NCBI GenBank assembly: GCA_019022495.1
Contig: JAFEKR010000005.1
Location: 1,612,001 to 1,676,000 of the forward strand
DNA length: 64,000 bases
Source of the DNA: Epichloe hybrida
Lineage: Eukaryota > Ascomycota > Sordariomycetes > Hypocreales > Clavicipitaceae
Direction: 5' to 3'
Position numbers and translations under genes: made by a program. The notes beneath the pieces are model-generated. The model was not told the origin of the DNA, ran no database searches, and saw only the letters and a program-made list of their open reading frames with translations. This document shows positions 12,958-25,564 of this stretch, piece by piece (within the stretch, counting starts at the first letter, position 1; each line of letters starts with the position of its first letter).

Positions 12958-15900
12958 CTAGTTAGTTAAGATAAAGCTCTTAAGGGCTTTATTAAGTAAT
13001 ACCTTTATAAAGGTATTAGCTAGGTTATCCTCTCCGTTAATCCATTAGATCTCGTAAAGTTCTTGGTGTTTATATAACTATTAAAGGGCTATAATATCAA
13101 TTATTAGGCGTTTCTCCTTTGTTATACTAAGCTTAACAAGGCACTTATATAAGGAGTATAAATCCGTACATGTAATAACCAGGATCTTTAAGAGCTTTAG
13201 TTAGTTAGTAACTAAGTTTAGGGTGGTTATAATTGTGTAAGCTATATTAACACTAGCTACCATGCCATAGACTTCCGAGGCAAGCACGCTTCGCGTGACT
13301 CTCTTACTCTTTATTAAGCTAAAGTGCACAATATTACCTTTAATCGTGAACTTGCTATTAGTGTAGTCTTCGTTCGCTAGGATAAGTATATATCCTAGTT
13401 GTGAGGATAGGTCCTAGTTATTAGCAAAGGATCCATCTATAAAGGCAAAGAGCTTTGCCTTCTTAAGGTTAATTAGGATAAACATTAGACCTCTCTCTAG
13501 GTAATTTATCTGCTACTTTAGGCAGTGATTAAGGGCTTTTACGTTCTCTAGGGTTAGCTCCTAGTGTTATATAGCAATAGATAGGTTAAAGCAAGCCTCT
13601 AGTTAGCAGATTAAGGTAATATAAGCGCCTTAGGCCCTCTGCTTAACGTATTTATGCTTCGAGTTAGTTATTAGAACTAACTCTAACTTGTTACTCTGCC
13701 CTTTCTACTAGATCTTAATAGTATTATTCTCTAGTAAGATAATACCACTATTAAACATAAGAGGGCAGTCCTAAGTTAGGAATTACTTCGGCTTTACATT
13801 AAAGCCTACTATAGTAAGCTAGGTCTCTTCCTTCTTAGAGAACTTCTTATCTAAGAGGCTAATTATGTCGTTAGTCTATATTCTAACGCAGGTAAAGTTA
13901 GGGCTTTCCTTCGTAGTCACAAGCAGGCAGGGATTATATATAGAGGTTTCTATCTAGAGGTTCTCTCTATAAGACTTATAATACATAACCTACTAGTGTG
14001 TTCCTGCCTCTACAAGCCTATAGAGGGGTTTTATAACCCTTAAGATTATACTAGGCAGGTAGAGATACCGTATCTGAATTAGTAAGCGCGCTAGGATTAG
14101 CCGCTCTAGCAATGTATAGGCCTGTATATAAGCCTAATAGATATCTCTTAGCTAGATAAGGAATTTCCTTAATCTTACTAACGGGGCTATTACGAGGATA
14201 AGACGTTGGCTCGCGTGTTAAATCGTTAGGGCCTATGTGAGAATAGCCTATTTCCCTTTATCCTCACACCCTTAGATCATAAGGCGTAACTTTTCGTAGG
14301 GTTCCGTTGTCTTACCTTTAATCTTATTAATAATTCAGGAATTAAAAATTCAAATCCTACTATATTCTTCCTCGTTAAACATAATAAATTTAAACATACC
14401 TTACTTAATTAGAGCGTTAATCTCTACTTTCATTAACAGCTTAAAAGGTTCGCCGGGGGTCTTAATAATTCCTTCCTTACATAGCTTAATTACAAGAGCT
14501 AGGTCGCTATGTTCTTTTGCTAATAGGAAGGTATTAGCACCTTAAGGTATTACAGGAGGGTTCTTCCGTGGCCTTTCGCGTCCTCGCTTTAGTAGTATTA
14601 GCAGCACCGTGTTCTTATTACAGGCCTCTTGCCCTTTTTCTCCTTTCTCTTTACTAGGCTCCGCTGTCTTCTTTGCACTAGGGTTATTATAGTAGGGCTT
14701 AATAGATATTAACCTAAAGGTCTTTAGGCCTCTAGGTATATTAAGTGTATAGCTTTCTCTAGTAATTACTAGTAGCTTGTATAGACTTACCTATCCCTTG
14801 CTTTCTCGCTAGACCTTAACCTTTAATCTAAGCGGTAGGCTAAGAGTCTTCAAGGTGTCTAGGCCATTGCGTTTAGTAAGGGCCTTATTAACCTTCCGGA
14901 TAGTGTGGAGTCTCTTAATCTCTTTAGTAGCCTTCTATACTATAATCACACACTATGTAATATTAGGCAATAGCAGGGACTCATTTGTTATATGTGGGTA
15001 GGCTCTAAAGATAAGGAGGGTTAGGATAAGGCCGTTAGGGCCTGCGGTGTTATTTAGGGCCTTAATTGCCATTTAAAGAGCAATAGGTTCTAGTGTTATA
15101 GGGCATTTGCGTCTAATTATATTATAGGCTCTTTAGAGCGGCCTATAATACCTTTTAACCTTCCCTATGCTATAGTATGCCTTAATAGGGACTTCCTTAA
15201 TTAAAATTAATATTAAAGCTATGAATTATCTAAATTCATTGCTATAGAAGTTCGTTCTAGCGTCTGTAATAATAAAGTCTAGGGGGCCTAGGTAAGCATT
15301 AATCTAGCATATTCAGAGGGCTTCCTAGGTTATTTTCGCAGAGATGTTATTAAGGAATTTCACTATATTAAACGCTATAGCTACATCTACCACATAGAGT
15401 GTAAGGCAGTTACTATCTAGGTAAAAGACATCTACTATTACTTTGTAATTAAAGCTACACTTATCCTTAAGGGTAAACTTAAAATAATTAGGGCTATTTA
15501 CGTGCATTTAGTATTAGTAGTAGATTCTTATTAGCTCCCTAATAGCTTTAATATTAATGTTATGCCCTGATTTACAGAGAACCTTATGTAAACGTTAGAT
15601 TAATAGATGTCTAAAGCAGCGATGTAATTACTATAGCTTGCCTTCTGTAAGGTAGCTCTAAGCAACTACTTCTTCTTTCTATGTGAGAAGCATCTAGGCG
15701 TAGCCCTATTTACATACAACAGGGACTTTAATGTTTCCTTGTTATAGTGTGTTCTTAGAGATATTAAAATTAATCTTTAGATAGTCTATATTATTAAGGG
15801 ATAAAAGAAATAGAGTGTTTATAGGGATAACCTAAAAGAGGATGTTTCTAAAGGGAGTAGGCATATTAGCCGCTCTAAGCGTGATAATCAGGTCTCCTAC

Positions 15901-18255
15901 GCCGAATCTAACTAATGCCTTCTTCTCTATTGATTTATTAAGCTGTAATGTAAGTATCTAATGTTATAAAGCAAGAAATTAAGGGTGCCCTGCTGTAAAG
16001 AACTTTGTGGCTCCCGTGTTAGGCATAATTCCTTAGAATGTTACATAGGAATAGCAATCTTCTAACATAAACGTTGCTAGGGCTTTATTTACAAGTTCCT
16101 GCTAAAAGGGGTCTTCTTTACTTAGACTATAATAAGCTACTTACCTTATTAGGAATTAAACCATTCTTTCGCTATTAATCTAGGTTCCGTAAGTAAAGAA
16201 GCTCGTAGGTACTAGCCTGTCTATATCATTAGGGCTATCATTAAATCTAATGCTCTTCATGTACTAAGCGATTTCATTATTAACAGGGGGTTAGGACTTG
16301 TGTTCTCCCTCGTACTAAGTAAGAAATAAATAATATAAGTTATTGGTTGAATCTGTAAGGTAGTGATTCTTAAAGCGTTAAAACGCCTTCTTATAGTCCT
16401 CTTTAGGGTGCTTAGATAACTAGCATCCTTCCTTACTATATATATAGCACTTCTTTATATAGGGAGTACCTCCTCTTCCTTATGGTTTTAAGGGGTATTA
16501 GATCTCTTTTCTAGTCCTATTATATCTTTAGTTGGTCTAGAATTGCTCTAGGGTTATAGCTTTAGTTAGGAACTATTAATAGTTCTTCTTCTCTTCCTTA
16601 ATAAGACAAAGGGTTATTCTAATCTATTCATAGAACTCTTATAGTCTATCCGGCGGATCTATAATCGCTCCTCTACACTCTAGAATACTATAATAGGCTC
16701 TGATAAGTTAATTCTGAAGTACCCTTTTGGTTTAGCCTACTTTAGGCACTACTTATTACAAAATAGCTAGTCTTTCTATGAGTTTATTAAAGCATTTAAT
16801 TATTAACTTGCTTAGGTTATTATTTGCCATTCCTTGTAGGGAAGTGTTATTCCACTCTAGCAAATATCTTTGCTATATATCCTTAGTTTTAAATTATTCT
16901 CTTATATAGCTAATAAGCATAGGGAGATCTTATGGTTATCCAGGTTTAGAGAGGTAGTCTACATAGTATCACAGTGCTTTGCCTTTAAGCATAACCTTAA
17001 AAGCATAACTAGCTTATTTAGGCTAGATATTAAGTAACTCGTATTTTCTGCGGAATGTTTAAAGCTTTAATTTAAGGATATTATAGTTATTAGCGCTGTA
17101 GAGTTATTCTTTAGGGTATACCTTAGATAGGTTAATAATCTGCTTTAGCAAAGGTCTCTAGGTCTATAGGGGTCCTCTAGGTGTTTCCTTTTGTATCTAT
17201 GGAAGGGGTAGTAGGGTCCTTAGGAAGTAAGAGGGTAGCTTTATAGGTAGCACCCTTAGGGCTTATTATTCCCTCTAATCCTCCTCTTCCTTATATTAGG
17301 AAGGAGGAATTATAGCTCTTTAAGCTATGCTAATAGGGGCACTACTAGCCCTAGATAGCATAGGTTGCCTCTGTTAGTAACTCTCCTGCTTAGGGGCATT
17401 ATTAGCAGTGTTAATAGGGTAATATTACTAACTTGCCTCTAGTAAAGGTATAGGCGGGGGAGTTACCCGTGGATGCTCGTAAATAGCATCCTTAGGTGGT
17501 CTTAACTCTAGGTTAATTAACCTTCCTAGGGGAGATTGACTAGACCTTCCTAGAGGGGATTAACTTAGTCTTCCTAGGGGAGTCCAGCTTGCTAATCCTT
17601 TTGATAGTAATCGTACTAATAACTAGGGTGACAGGGTAGGTTGCCTAGTTCTAACATTACTGTTGTCTAGTAGATTATAGAAGAACTCTTCGTTCTATAG
17701 GTTCTTTTAGAAGCCTATGTACTTCTTCCTAGCCTCTTTAATTTCTTTAAGAGTCTAAAATCTAAATTCTTCTTAGTTTACTACTTCTTTAAGGTTATTT
17801 GCTATCTTAGTGCCTCTTCTAACAGTCATGTACACTCTATTGTGAAAAAGATAGTCTCGAAGTCCATTCTATAAAAGGTCTTTTCCTTCCGCGAACTTAT
17901 CCCTTAACTATTTGTAGAAGTTATTACTAAATTCAGAGAATAGTATTCTTCTAAATAACCCTTACTCCTTATATTATTTAGTCTTTATAAGGATATAAAG
18001 ACTAATTTCCTTAGGTATTATTATCTCTTTATATTTAAAACTTCCTATTCATTAGAGCAGTTCTTCTATAATATATCATTAAAGCCTTGCAAAGATGTAG
18101 GGGTATAGGTTAGTGTAAACAGGGGTTTTTCCTTTTTTAAGGTATTTGTTATTATCTCCTGTTTTAACGCCTTCTATAGCATTATTATAACTATTAGTCT
18201 TGCTAGGAACTCTAAATTAACCAGAGGTCCCAGACGGTTTAGCTGCATCTAACAT
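12958..18255 (-). pseudogene. G3 gag-pol polyprotein (Ty1/copia)
   Basis: Probable ATG at 18255-18253 (MLDAAKPSGTSG, then an in-frame stop), ending at a stop at 12958-12960 after the RNase H end KALKSFILTN; about 1,766 codons. A gag zinc-binding motif KKCYIYSKEGC lies near 16430-16460 (second Cys now Tyr). The pre-integrase and integrase region is the best kept (about 15220-15640): LHRCFRHL, then VIVDVFYLD in an intact stretch 15325-15507, then IITDARTNF, then GKVKRYYRPL, where the catalytic Glu is Lys. RT starts near 14560 and carries QTND-type text at 13867-13878 (QTDD expected, Q codon now a stop). RNase H text LVKLSITKEKRLIIDII lies near 13110. Internal stops make it nonfunctional. Confidence 0.88.
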
Positions 18256-18649
18256 TCTAATTAATTAGGGGAGGCAGATCTTATGATATAAGAAGAAAAG
18301 GGGTATAACTATGATTATGTAATGTGTTTCGGATATAAAGGATCGCAAGGCGAGGCGGTTGACTTTAAATGCGTGATAGAACGCATAACGAAGAAAGACA
18401 AGGGGATAGCTTAGCTACTAGTGTTAAACCTTTCTTTGTTATTTCGGAGTCTATATAGATATAGATGTTAATACTAAAGTAAGAAGAGAGCTATATCATA
18501 CCTTTCCGTTAGCATAACTTATTATTAAACATAGCCCTCCTATTACATAAGGCAAGTCATCGTCGGATAAGTTGCCTCTTCTAATTAACCTTGCTAATCT
18601 ATAGTGTTCAAAGACTACGTGGTTATCTATGAAGGTAACTACTAATCAG

Positions 18650-18958
18650 TGTTAGATTCACAGGGTATTGAATTCAATATGTAATACAGTCGTAAGCCTA
18701 AAGAATAGTATTATCATTAATTATCTATTTTAGGCTGCGTTATCTATTGTTATGATTAATTAAGTTGTTAGAAAAGAGAGGTAAAAAGCTAGAAGTTACG
18801 ATACATAAAGGGAAAAGGGGTTGCGCGTTTGTGTCCCCATATTTCCTGGCTAATTAACGTGCTAGGTTGTGGGTCACGTGTGGGGTCTGCGCGTGGCCCG
18901 AACTTCTGCCGGGTAATTGCGGCTGCGACGCGCGATTGATATCACCTTTGTTCCAACA
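18650..18958 (-). repeat. 5' LTR of G3 (309 bp)
   Basis: Starts tgttagattcacagggtatt and ends ttccaaca, followed by ctttt. The element sequence just inside (antisense ctgattagtagttacc) is shared in mutated form with G1 and D and is the likely primer binding site; I could not assign a tRNA. Confidence 0.93.
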
Positions 18959-18963
18959 CTTTT

Positions 18964-18976
18964 ACTATATCTTAAT
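18964..18976 (-). mobile_element. G2 sliver between G3 and hAT1
   Basis: Thirteen bases of G2 RT region plus the hAT1 target copy atcttaat (18969-18976). G3 itself has the undisturbed equivalent at about 13705-13720. Confidence 0.75.
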
Positions 18977-20886
18977 CAGAGCATTGCAATACAATACAAT
19001 ACATCCAAAATTTTACAATACAATACAATACATGTATTATTTGTATTGTTTTGTATTTTTTTTCTTTTTTTTTAGTTTTAAGTAAATTCCTTAATTATAA
19101 GGTATATATAGTTAATATAATAGCTTATAATAGCTTATAATAGCTTATATATATATATTACTTCTATTACTTATATAACTTAAAATATTATTAGTGTTAA
19201 AGTTTAATTAAAAATAAATAAGTAATAAATTAATATAATATAAATATAAGTATTTATAAGTAAATTACTATAGAAAAAGCTAGACTTATTAATTATTTAG
19301 TATTTAAAGGTTTTTTAAAATATTAATAAAATAAAATTCCTTTCTTTTTTATGTTTTTAATATTATACTATTTATAATTTTATACTAATAGAAAGTAAGT
19401 CCTAATATAACTATAAGACTTACTTTAGTATATTTCTCTCTTTTTAACTAAAATTACATAACTAAGTAAAGAGATAATACTAGGTTTATAGTATAACTAA
19501 TAGGACCTACTTTTAGACCCACTTTTGTATATATATTTCTTTTTAGCTAGAATTATATAACTAAGTAAAGAGATAATACTAGGTTTATAGTATAACTAAT
19601 AGGACCCACTTTTAGACCCACTTTTATATATCCTCCTCTTCTTAGCTAAAGTTATATAACTATAGAAAGGGATTATACTTGGTTTTTAGTGTTTAATAAG
19701 ACCCACTTTAAGACCCACTTTAAGAAACACTATATAACTAAGTAAGTAAGCTAAAAGTAATATAAATAATTAAACTTACTTTTAAAGCTTATTTATTTAT
19801 TTACTTAATATTAAAAAAATAGTATATATATTATGATTATTCTTTACATAATATTTTAACTTTTCTTTATAAGCTTTTCCTAGGGTTTTTCCTTTTCTTT
19901 TAGTTTAAAAAAGGTTAAAAGCTAATATAATTTATTATAATTATAATAAAATAGCTTAATAGTAAAAGAAGCATTTATTAAATAAATTTTAATTTTCTCT
20001 TTATAATAAATTCCTTATATATATAAGCATATTTTTATTAGAGTTTTAATCTTATTTATTTAGAATTATAAATTATTTCTTTAGGGTAAATATTATATTT
20101 AAAGCAAAAATACTATATTAAAATGCATAGTAAATCCTAAACAAAAGCTAGAAAGATAGGATAACCTTTAAAATATAAAGAATAAATTTTACTATAAGTT
20201 AAGTTTAGATAATACTATTTATAGCTACCCTATATATATATATAGCTTAATAGTCTAAATTAGCTAAAACTTTATAATTCTATAACTAAATACCTAAATA
20301 GTATAAAAATTTAAGGATATCTTATTTAGATTATATTAAAAATCTACTATATAATAAGTATATATACTACCTTACCTTTTTAATAATACATTGTATTGTA
20401 TTGTAATGTATTGTAATGTATTGTAATGTATTGTATTGTATTGTATTATAATGTATTTTTATATAATAAATAATTATAATAAATCATAGAAAATAGATAT
20501 AAGAATAAAAAGACCCTTAATATATTAAGAAAAAATCATTTTTTAAAATAGATATAAAAGAATATTACTAAGATATTATATATTTAAAATAAGCTTACTT
20601 TTCTAAATAAGCTAAAACTTAATAGATTTTTAAATAAATAACTAAATTATATATAAAAATAAGAATACTATAATTAGATTATTTAAAAAATCTACTATAT
20701 AATGAATTTATATAATACCCCACTTATATTTTTCCCTAATAATACATTGTATTGTATGTATTGTATTGTATTGTATTGTATTTTTAATATAATATAATAC
20801 ACAATATAATACATAGGGCAATACAATACAATATAATACATTGAAGGGCTAAAAAATATAATACAATACAATATAACAATGCTCTG
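18977..20886. mobile_element. hAT1, non-autonomous hAT-like element (1,910 bp)
   Basis: Perfect 10-bp inverted ends, cagagcattg and caatgctctg, flanked by a perfect 8-bp duplication atcttaat (18969-18976, 20887-20894). An 8-bp duplication plus a CAGAG start is typical of the hAT superfamily. Both ends carry arrays of the pentamer CAATA (or its complement). The inside is extremely AT-rich with no transposase-like frame; it holds three copies of a 10-bp unit (atagcttata) near 19120-19150 and three degenerate repeats of about 110 bp built around gacccacttttagaccca (19500-19730). It is inserted in G2. The right end is more RIP-mutated than in hAT2 or hAT4. Confidence 0.88.
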
Positions 20887-22202
20887 ATCTTAATAGTATT
20901 ATTCTCTAGTGTAATAATACCTTTATTAAACGTAAGGGAATTATCCTAGGTTAGGAATTACTTTAGCTTTACATTAAAGCCTATAGTAACTAGTTAAGTC
21001 TCTTCCTTCTTAGAGAACTTCTTATCTAATAGGCTAAGGGTATTATTAGTTTGCATTCTAATATATATAAAGTTAGGGCTTTCCTTTATAGTTATAAGTA
21101 AGTAAGGATTATATATAAAGGTTTCTATCTAGAGGTTCTCTTTATAATACTTATAATACATAACTTACTAATATATTCTAGCCTTTGCGAGTCTATAGAG
21201 AGGCTTTATAACCCTAAAAATTATACTAGGTAGGTAAAGGTGCTATATCTGAATTAGTAAGCATACTAGGATTAGTTACTCTAGGAATATATAGGCCTAT
21301 ATATATACCTAATAGATATTATATAGCTAGATAAGGAATTTCCTTAATCTTACTAATAAGGCTATTATAAGGATAAGATATTAGCTTACTTATTGAATTA
21401 TTAGGGCCTGTGTGAGAATAGCCTGTTTCCCTTTATCCTTATATCCTTAAAGCATAAGGCATGACTTTTTATAGGGTTCTATTATCTTACCTTTAATCTT
21501 ATTAATAACTTAGGAATTAAAGATTTAAATCTTACTATGCTTCTCCTTATTAAATATAATAAATTTAAATATACCTTACTTAATTAGGGTATTAATTTCT
21601 GCTTTTATTAATAGTTTAAAAGGTTTACCTAGGGTCTTAATAATTCCTTCCTTTTATAGCTTAATTATAAGGGCTAAGTTACTATATTCTTTTACTAATA
21701 GGAAGGTATTAGTCTCTTAAGGTATTATAGGAGGGTTCTTTTAGGGTTTTCTACGCTTACGCTTTAGTAGTATTACTAGCACTATGTTTTTATCTTAGGC
21801 CTCTTACCTCTCCTCCTTTCCCTTTTCCCTAGGCTTTACTATTTTCTCTATACTAGGATTATTATAGTAAGGCTTAATAGAGGTTAACCTAAAGGTCTTT
21901 AGGCCCTTAGGTATATTAAGTATATAGCTCTCTCTAGTTATTACTAGTAGCTTATATAGGCTTACCTATCCCTTACCTTCTTACTAGACTTAGACCTTTA
22001 ATCTAAGTAGTAAGTTAAGGGTCTTTAAGGTATTTAGGCTATTATATTTAGTAAGGGCCTTATTAACTTTCCTAATAGTATAAAGACTCTTAATCTCTTT
22101 AGTAGCCTTCTATACTATAATTATACACTATATAATATTAGGTAATAGTAAGAACTTATTTATTATATATAAGTAAGCTCTAAAGATAAGGAGGGTTAGA
22201 AT
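20887..22202 (-). mobile_element. G2 middle fragment (reverse transcriptase to integrase end)
   Basis: Collinear with about 13712-15020 of G3. RT catalytic text reads MQTNNTLSL (21039-21056), with both Asp of the QTDD motif changed to Asn. Stops abound. The last eight bases gttagaat (22195-22202) are the hAT2 target duplication, repeated at 37848-37855. Confidence 0.85.
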
Positions 22203-24086
22203 TAGAGCATTGCAATACAATATAATATATTTAATGTATTGTGTATTGTATTGTATTGTATTGACAATATAATACAATACAATACATTACACAATACAAT
22301 ACATTACATAATACAATACATTACACAATACAATACATTACACAATACAATACATTACACAATACAATACATTACACAATACAATTCATTACATAATACA
22401 ATACATTACACAATACAATACATTACACAATACAATACATTACACAATACAATACATTACACAATACAATACATTACACAATACAATACATTACACAATA
22501 CAATACATTACACAATACAATACATTACACAATACAATACATTACACAATACAATACATTACACAATACAATACATTACACAATACAATACATTACACAA
22601 TACAATACATCCAAAATTTTACAATACAATACAATACATGTATTATTTGTATTGTTTTGTATTTTTTTTTCTTTTTTATTAGTTTTAAGTAAATTCCTTA
22701 ATTATAAGGTATATATAGTTAATATAATAGCTTATAATAGCTTATATATATATATTACTTTTATTACTTATATAACTTAAAATATTATTAGTGTTAAAGT
22801 TTAATTAAAAATAAATAAGTAATAAATTAATATAATATAAATATAAGTATTTATAAGTAAATTACTATAGAAAAAGCTAGACTTATTAATTATTTAGTAT
22901 TTAAAGGTTTTTTAAAATATTAATAAAATAAAATTCCTTTCTTTTTTATGTTTTTAATATTATACTATTTATAATTTTATACTAATAGAAAGTAAGTCCT
23001 AATATAACTATAAGACTTCCTTTAGTATATTTCTCTCTTTTTAACTAAAATTACATAACTAAGTAAAAGAGATTATTATGTTTATAGTATAACTAATAGG
23101 ACCCATTTTTAGACCCACTTTTGTATATATATTTCTTTTTAGCTAGAATTATATAACTAAGTAAAGAGATAATACTAGGTTTATAGTATAACTAATAGGA
23201 CCCACTTTTAGACCCACTTTTATATATCCTCCTCTTCTTAGCTAAAGTTATATAACTATAAAAAGGGATTATACTTGGTTTTTGATGTTTAACAAGACCC
23301 ACTTTAAGACCCACTTTAAGAAACACTATATAACTAAGTAAGTAAGCTAAAAGTAGTATAAATAGTTAAACTTACTTTTAAAGCTTATTTATTTATTTAC
23401 TTAATATTAAAAAAATAGTATATATATTATAATTATTCTTTATATAATATTTTAACTTTTCTTTATAAGCTTTTCCTAGGTTTTTTCCTTTTCTTTTAGT
23501 TTAAAAAAGGTTAAAAGCTAATATAATTTATTATAATTATAATAAAATAGCTTAATAGTAAAAGAAGCATTTATTAAATAAATTTTAATTTTCTCTTTAT
23601 AATAAATTCCTTATATATATAAGTATATTTTTATTAGAGTTTTAATCTTATTTATTTAGAATTATAAATTATTTCTTTAGGGTAAATATTATATTTAAAG
23701 CAAAAATACTATATTAAAATGCATAGTAAATCCTATAAAGAAGCTAGAAAGATAGGATAACCTTTAAAATATAAAGAATAAATATTACTATAAGTTAAGT
23801 TTAGATAATACTATTTATAGCTACCCTATATATATATATAGCTTAATAGTCTAAATTAGCTAAAACTTTATAATTCTATAACTAAATACCTAAATAGTAT
23901 AAAAATTTAAGGATATCTTATTTAGATTATATGAAAAATCTACTATATAATAAGTATATATACTACCTTACCTTTTTAATAATACATTGTATTATATTGT
24001 AATGTATTGTATTGTATTGTAATGTATTGTAATGTATTGTATTATATTGTATTATAATGTATTTTTATATAATAAATAATTATAAT
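22203..24086. mobile_element. hAT2, left part (interrupted by D)
   Basis: Left end tagagcattg is the hAT1 terminus with its first C changed to T. It is flanked by gttagaat on the left and, after the right part at 37452-37847, by the same eight bases. A 17-bp tandem array occupies 22273-22612, then the interior follows hAT1 closely (two copies of the 10-bp atagcttata unit). It is broken at 24086 by D; ataat (24082-24086) recurs at 37447-37451. The whole hAT2 is about 2.28 kb without D. No transposase. Confidence 0.88.
22273..22612. repeat. 17-bp tandem array inside hAT2 (about 20 units)
   Basis: Near-perfect repeats of acaatacaatacattac. hAT1 and hAT4 have only a single short version at the same place (before the shared ccaaaattttac), so the array expanded in this copy. 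Because 17 is not a multiple of 3, its translation repeats every 17 residues in all frames; the open stretch at 22239-22682 is not a gene. Confidence 0.93.
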
Positions 24087-24316
24087 TGTTAGTTACACCA
24101 AGGGATTGGTATGCACTAGTGCAACGTAAGGTCAGGTTCAATGATATAATAAGGTCTAAGAATCAAAGCTATTTATAGCGTTATGTAGCCACAAGAAAAA
24201 GGGACGCGAGTCACGTGTGTGCCTCGCGTACGGGTGTAGCTAATTATAATGCGGCGTTGCCGCACGTGCTCCACTTTCCTAGTGGTTAACCTTATGTTAA
24301 CCTGGTTGTCGCAATA
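24087..24316 (-). repeat. 3' LTR of D (230 bp)
   Basis: Starts tgttagttacaccaagggat and ends gcaata (caaca in the partner). It keeps many CG and CA dinucleotides, so RIP was light. Confidence 0.92.
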
Positions 24317-24528
24317 CTAGTAACTTCTCTTTTTAGGAAGAAAGTGGGGCATGAATAAAATAAGCCTATGTAAGGATAAGTGGGTCTGATGTTGAATTCG
24401 GACTCCCCATTGGTTGACAATGCAATGCAAAGAAAATCGCTTAATCCGTGGATTGGAAAGCAGGCTCAATTAGGAGCTTCCGAAAGCTTGAAAAACGTAA
24501 TAAAAATCAGGATCGTTTAAAATGAATA
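24317..24528. other. D leader of pol 3' end plus an unplaced, lightly mutated segment
   Basis: 24317-24391 resembles the LTR-proximal region of G3 and G1 (shared ctatgtaaggataagtgggt). From about 24392 (tgatgttgaattcggactcc) the similarity stops and the DNA is distinctly richer in CA, TG and CG up to the E1 insertion point. A tgttgaattcgg start could mark another LTR fragment, but no matching end is visible. Confidence 0.45.
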
Positions 24529-24533
24529 TAAGT

Positions 24534-25357
24534 TATTGAAATGTAGGGAGCTAGTTGCCAGCTGGCAACAGCTGTACGGGTGCAAGCTCTACGGTCAGGG
24601 ACCAATAGGGCTGCAACGTTAAATCAATTAACGTAACGCAACGGAAGGTTGTGGCAGTTATTAACTAATAGAATTCAATTTAGATCACTTTTATGATATC
24701 TTATAGAGCAATAGAATTGATTTTAGATACGTTGTACGGGCAATGCGGCTGTTATTAGTTGAGAGGACTAGCTATCTAGCTAGTTGAAAAGATCTTCTTC
24801 CTCTCATAGACTTACTGACCGTATCAGTGGATCTGGGCCGCCAACGGGGTCTTACGGGCCACTTTTGATTTTCCGCAAAATTCATTTGTATACAAAAACC
24901 AAAAAATCGACTCACCACCATACTAGCTAGCAACCCGTATGCACCAACTTTTAGTCCAAAAAATAACCTTATATAAAAAGAAAGCCCTATCTTTAAGCTT
25001 TAATTTGCTATATGTGAAACTTTTGTACAACCTCTAGATAAAGAGAAAATCGTTGTCAAAGATAGCTATAGGGTAAGTTACGTGTAGGGTAACCTGCTTA
25101 CGTCACCCTAGCTTACGTCACCCTAGCTTACCTAATTACTAGTGGCATGGTTGTGGCTACACTTGTAGCCATAACGTAATTGACTAATTAGTCATCCACA
25201 CAGTTGGTCGCAGCTGTTAACAGCTGCGACGCAGCCATTGATTGCTACCCTCGCGACCGTTGACAGCTGCAGTGCAGCTGTCAGACTTGCAAAGCAAGCT
25301 AGTAATAAGAAGGTTCTTTAACTAGAAAAGGGCTAAAAATAAGTCTTATTTTTAACA
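24534..25357 (-). repeat. 3' LTR of E1 (824 bp)
   Basis: Starts tattgaaatgtagggagcta and ends tatttttaaca. The TATTG start is shared by all four E LTRs; TGTTG is the canonical form expected from the CAACA-like end. It contains several CAGCTG palindromes (for example 25210-25227 and 25262-25282) and two tandem copies of a 15-bp unit with ttacgtca (25096-25126). Confidence 0.94.
25096..25126 (-). promoter_or_regulatory. Tandem TGACGTAA-type boxes in the E1 LTR
   Basis: Two adjacent 15-bp units gcttacgtcaccctag. On the element strand each contains GTGACGTAA, resembling the binding site of CREB/ATF-type bZIP factors. They lie toward the upstream part of the LTR in element orientation, where enhancers are expected. 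Function is inferred only. Confidence 0.4.
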
Positions 25358-25564
25358 CCCCCTCTACAAAAGAATTACATTTAAAGCAATTAGAAGTGTA
25401 CAAAGAGACTATAGGGTAAAAAACAACAACTTTTGATAATAACAGATAAAAGGGAAAAACAGGAAAAATAAAAGACCCCCTTTTTGAATTCCTAGCTATT
25501 GTTAAATATAGCTCCCTTTTTGACGTTGTTTTTAGTTCCTTGTTGAAGGGAATTAGTTGTTGGT

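Larger units (their letters stand above)
12153..18958 (-). mobile_element. Ty1/copia retrotransposon G3, complete, moderately RIP-mutated
   Basis: 6.8-kb element with two 309-bp LTRs (12153-12461, 18650-18958) and a perfect 5-bp duplication ctttt (12148-12152 and 18959-18963). Antisense order is gag, integrase, reverse transcriptase, RNase H, as in Ty1/copia. It interrupts the G2 RT region. It keeps more CA and TG dinucleotides than G2, so it is less mutated and probably younger, in line with its nested position. Confidence 0.95.

Noticed and set aside
18867..19085. 72-codon frame across the G3 LTR end and hAT1
   Set aside because: It crosses an insertion boundary, so it cannot be an inherited gene.
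22273..22612. CRISPR-like array
   Set aside because: No distinct spacers between repeats, eukaryotic context, inside a transposon.
22239..22682. 147-codon open frame of HNTIHYTIQYITQYNTL type
   Set aside because: Produced by a 17-bp tandem repeat that stays open in several frames; no non-repeat coding signal.
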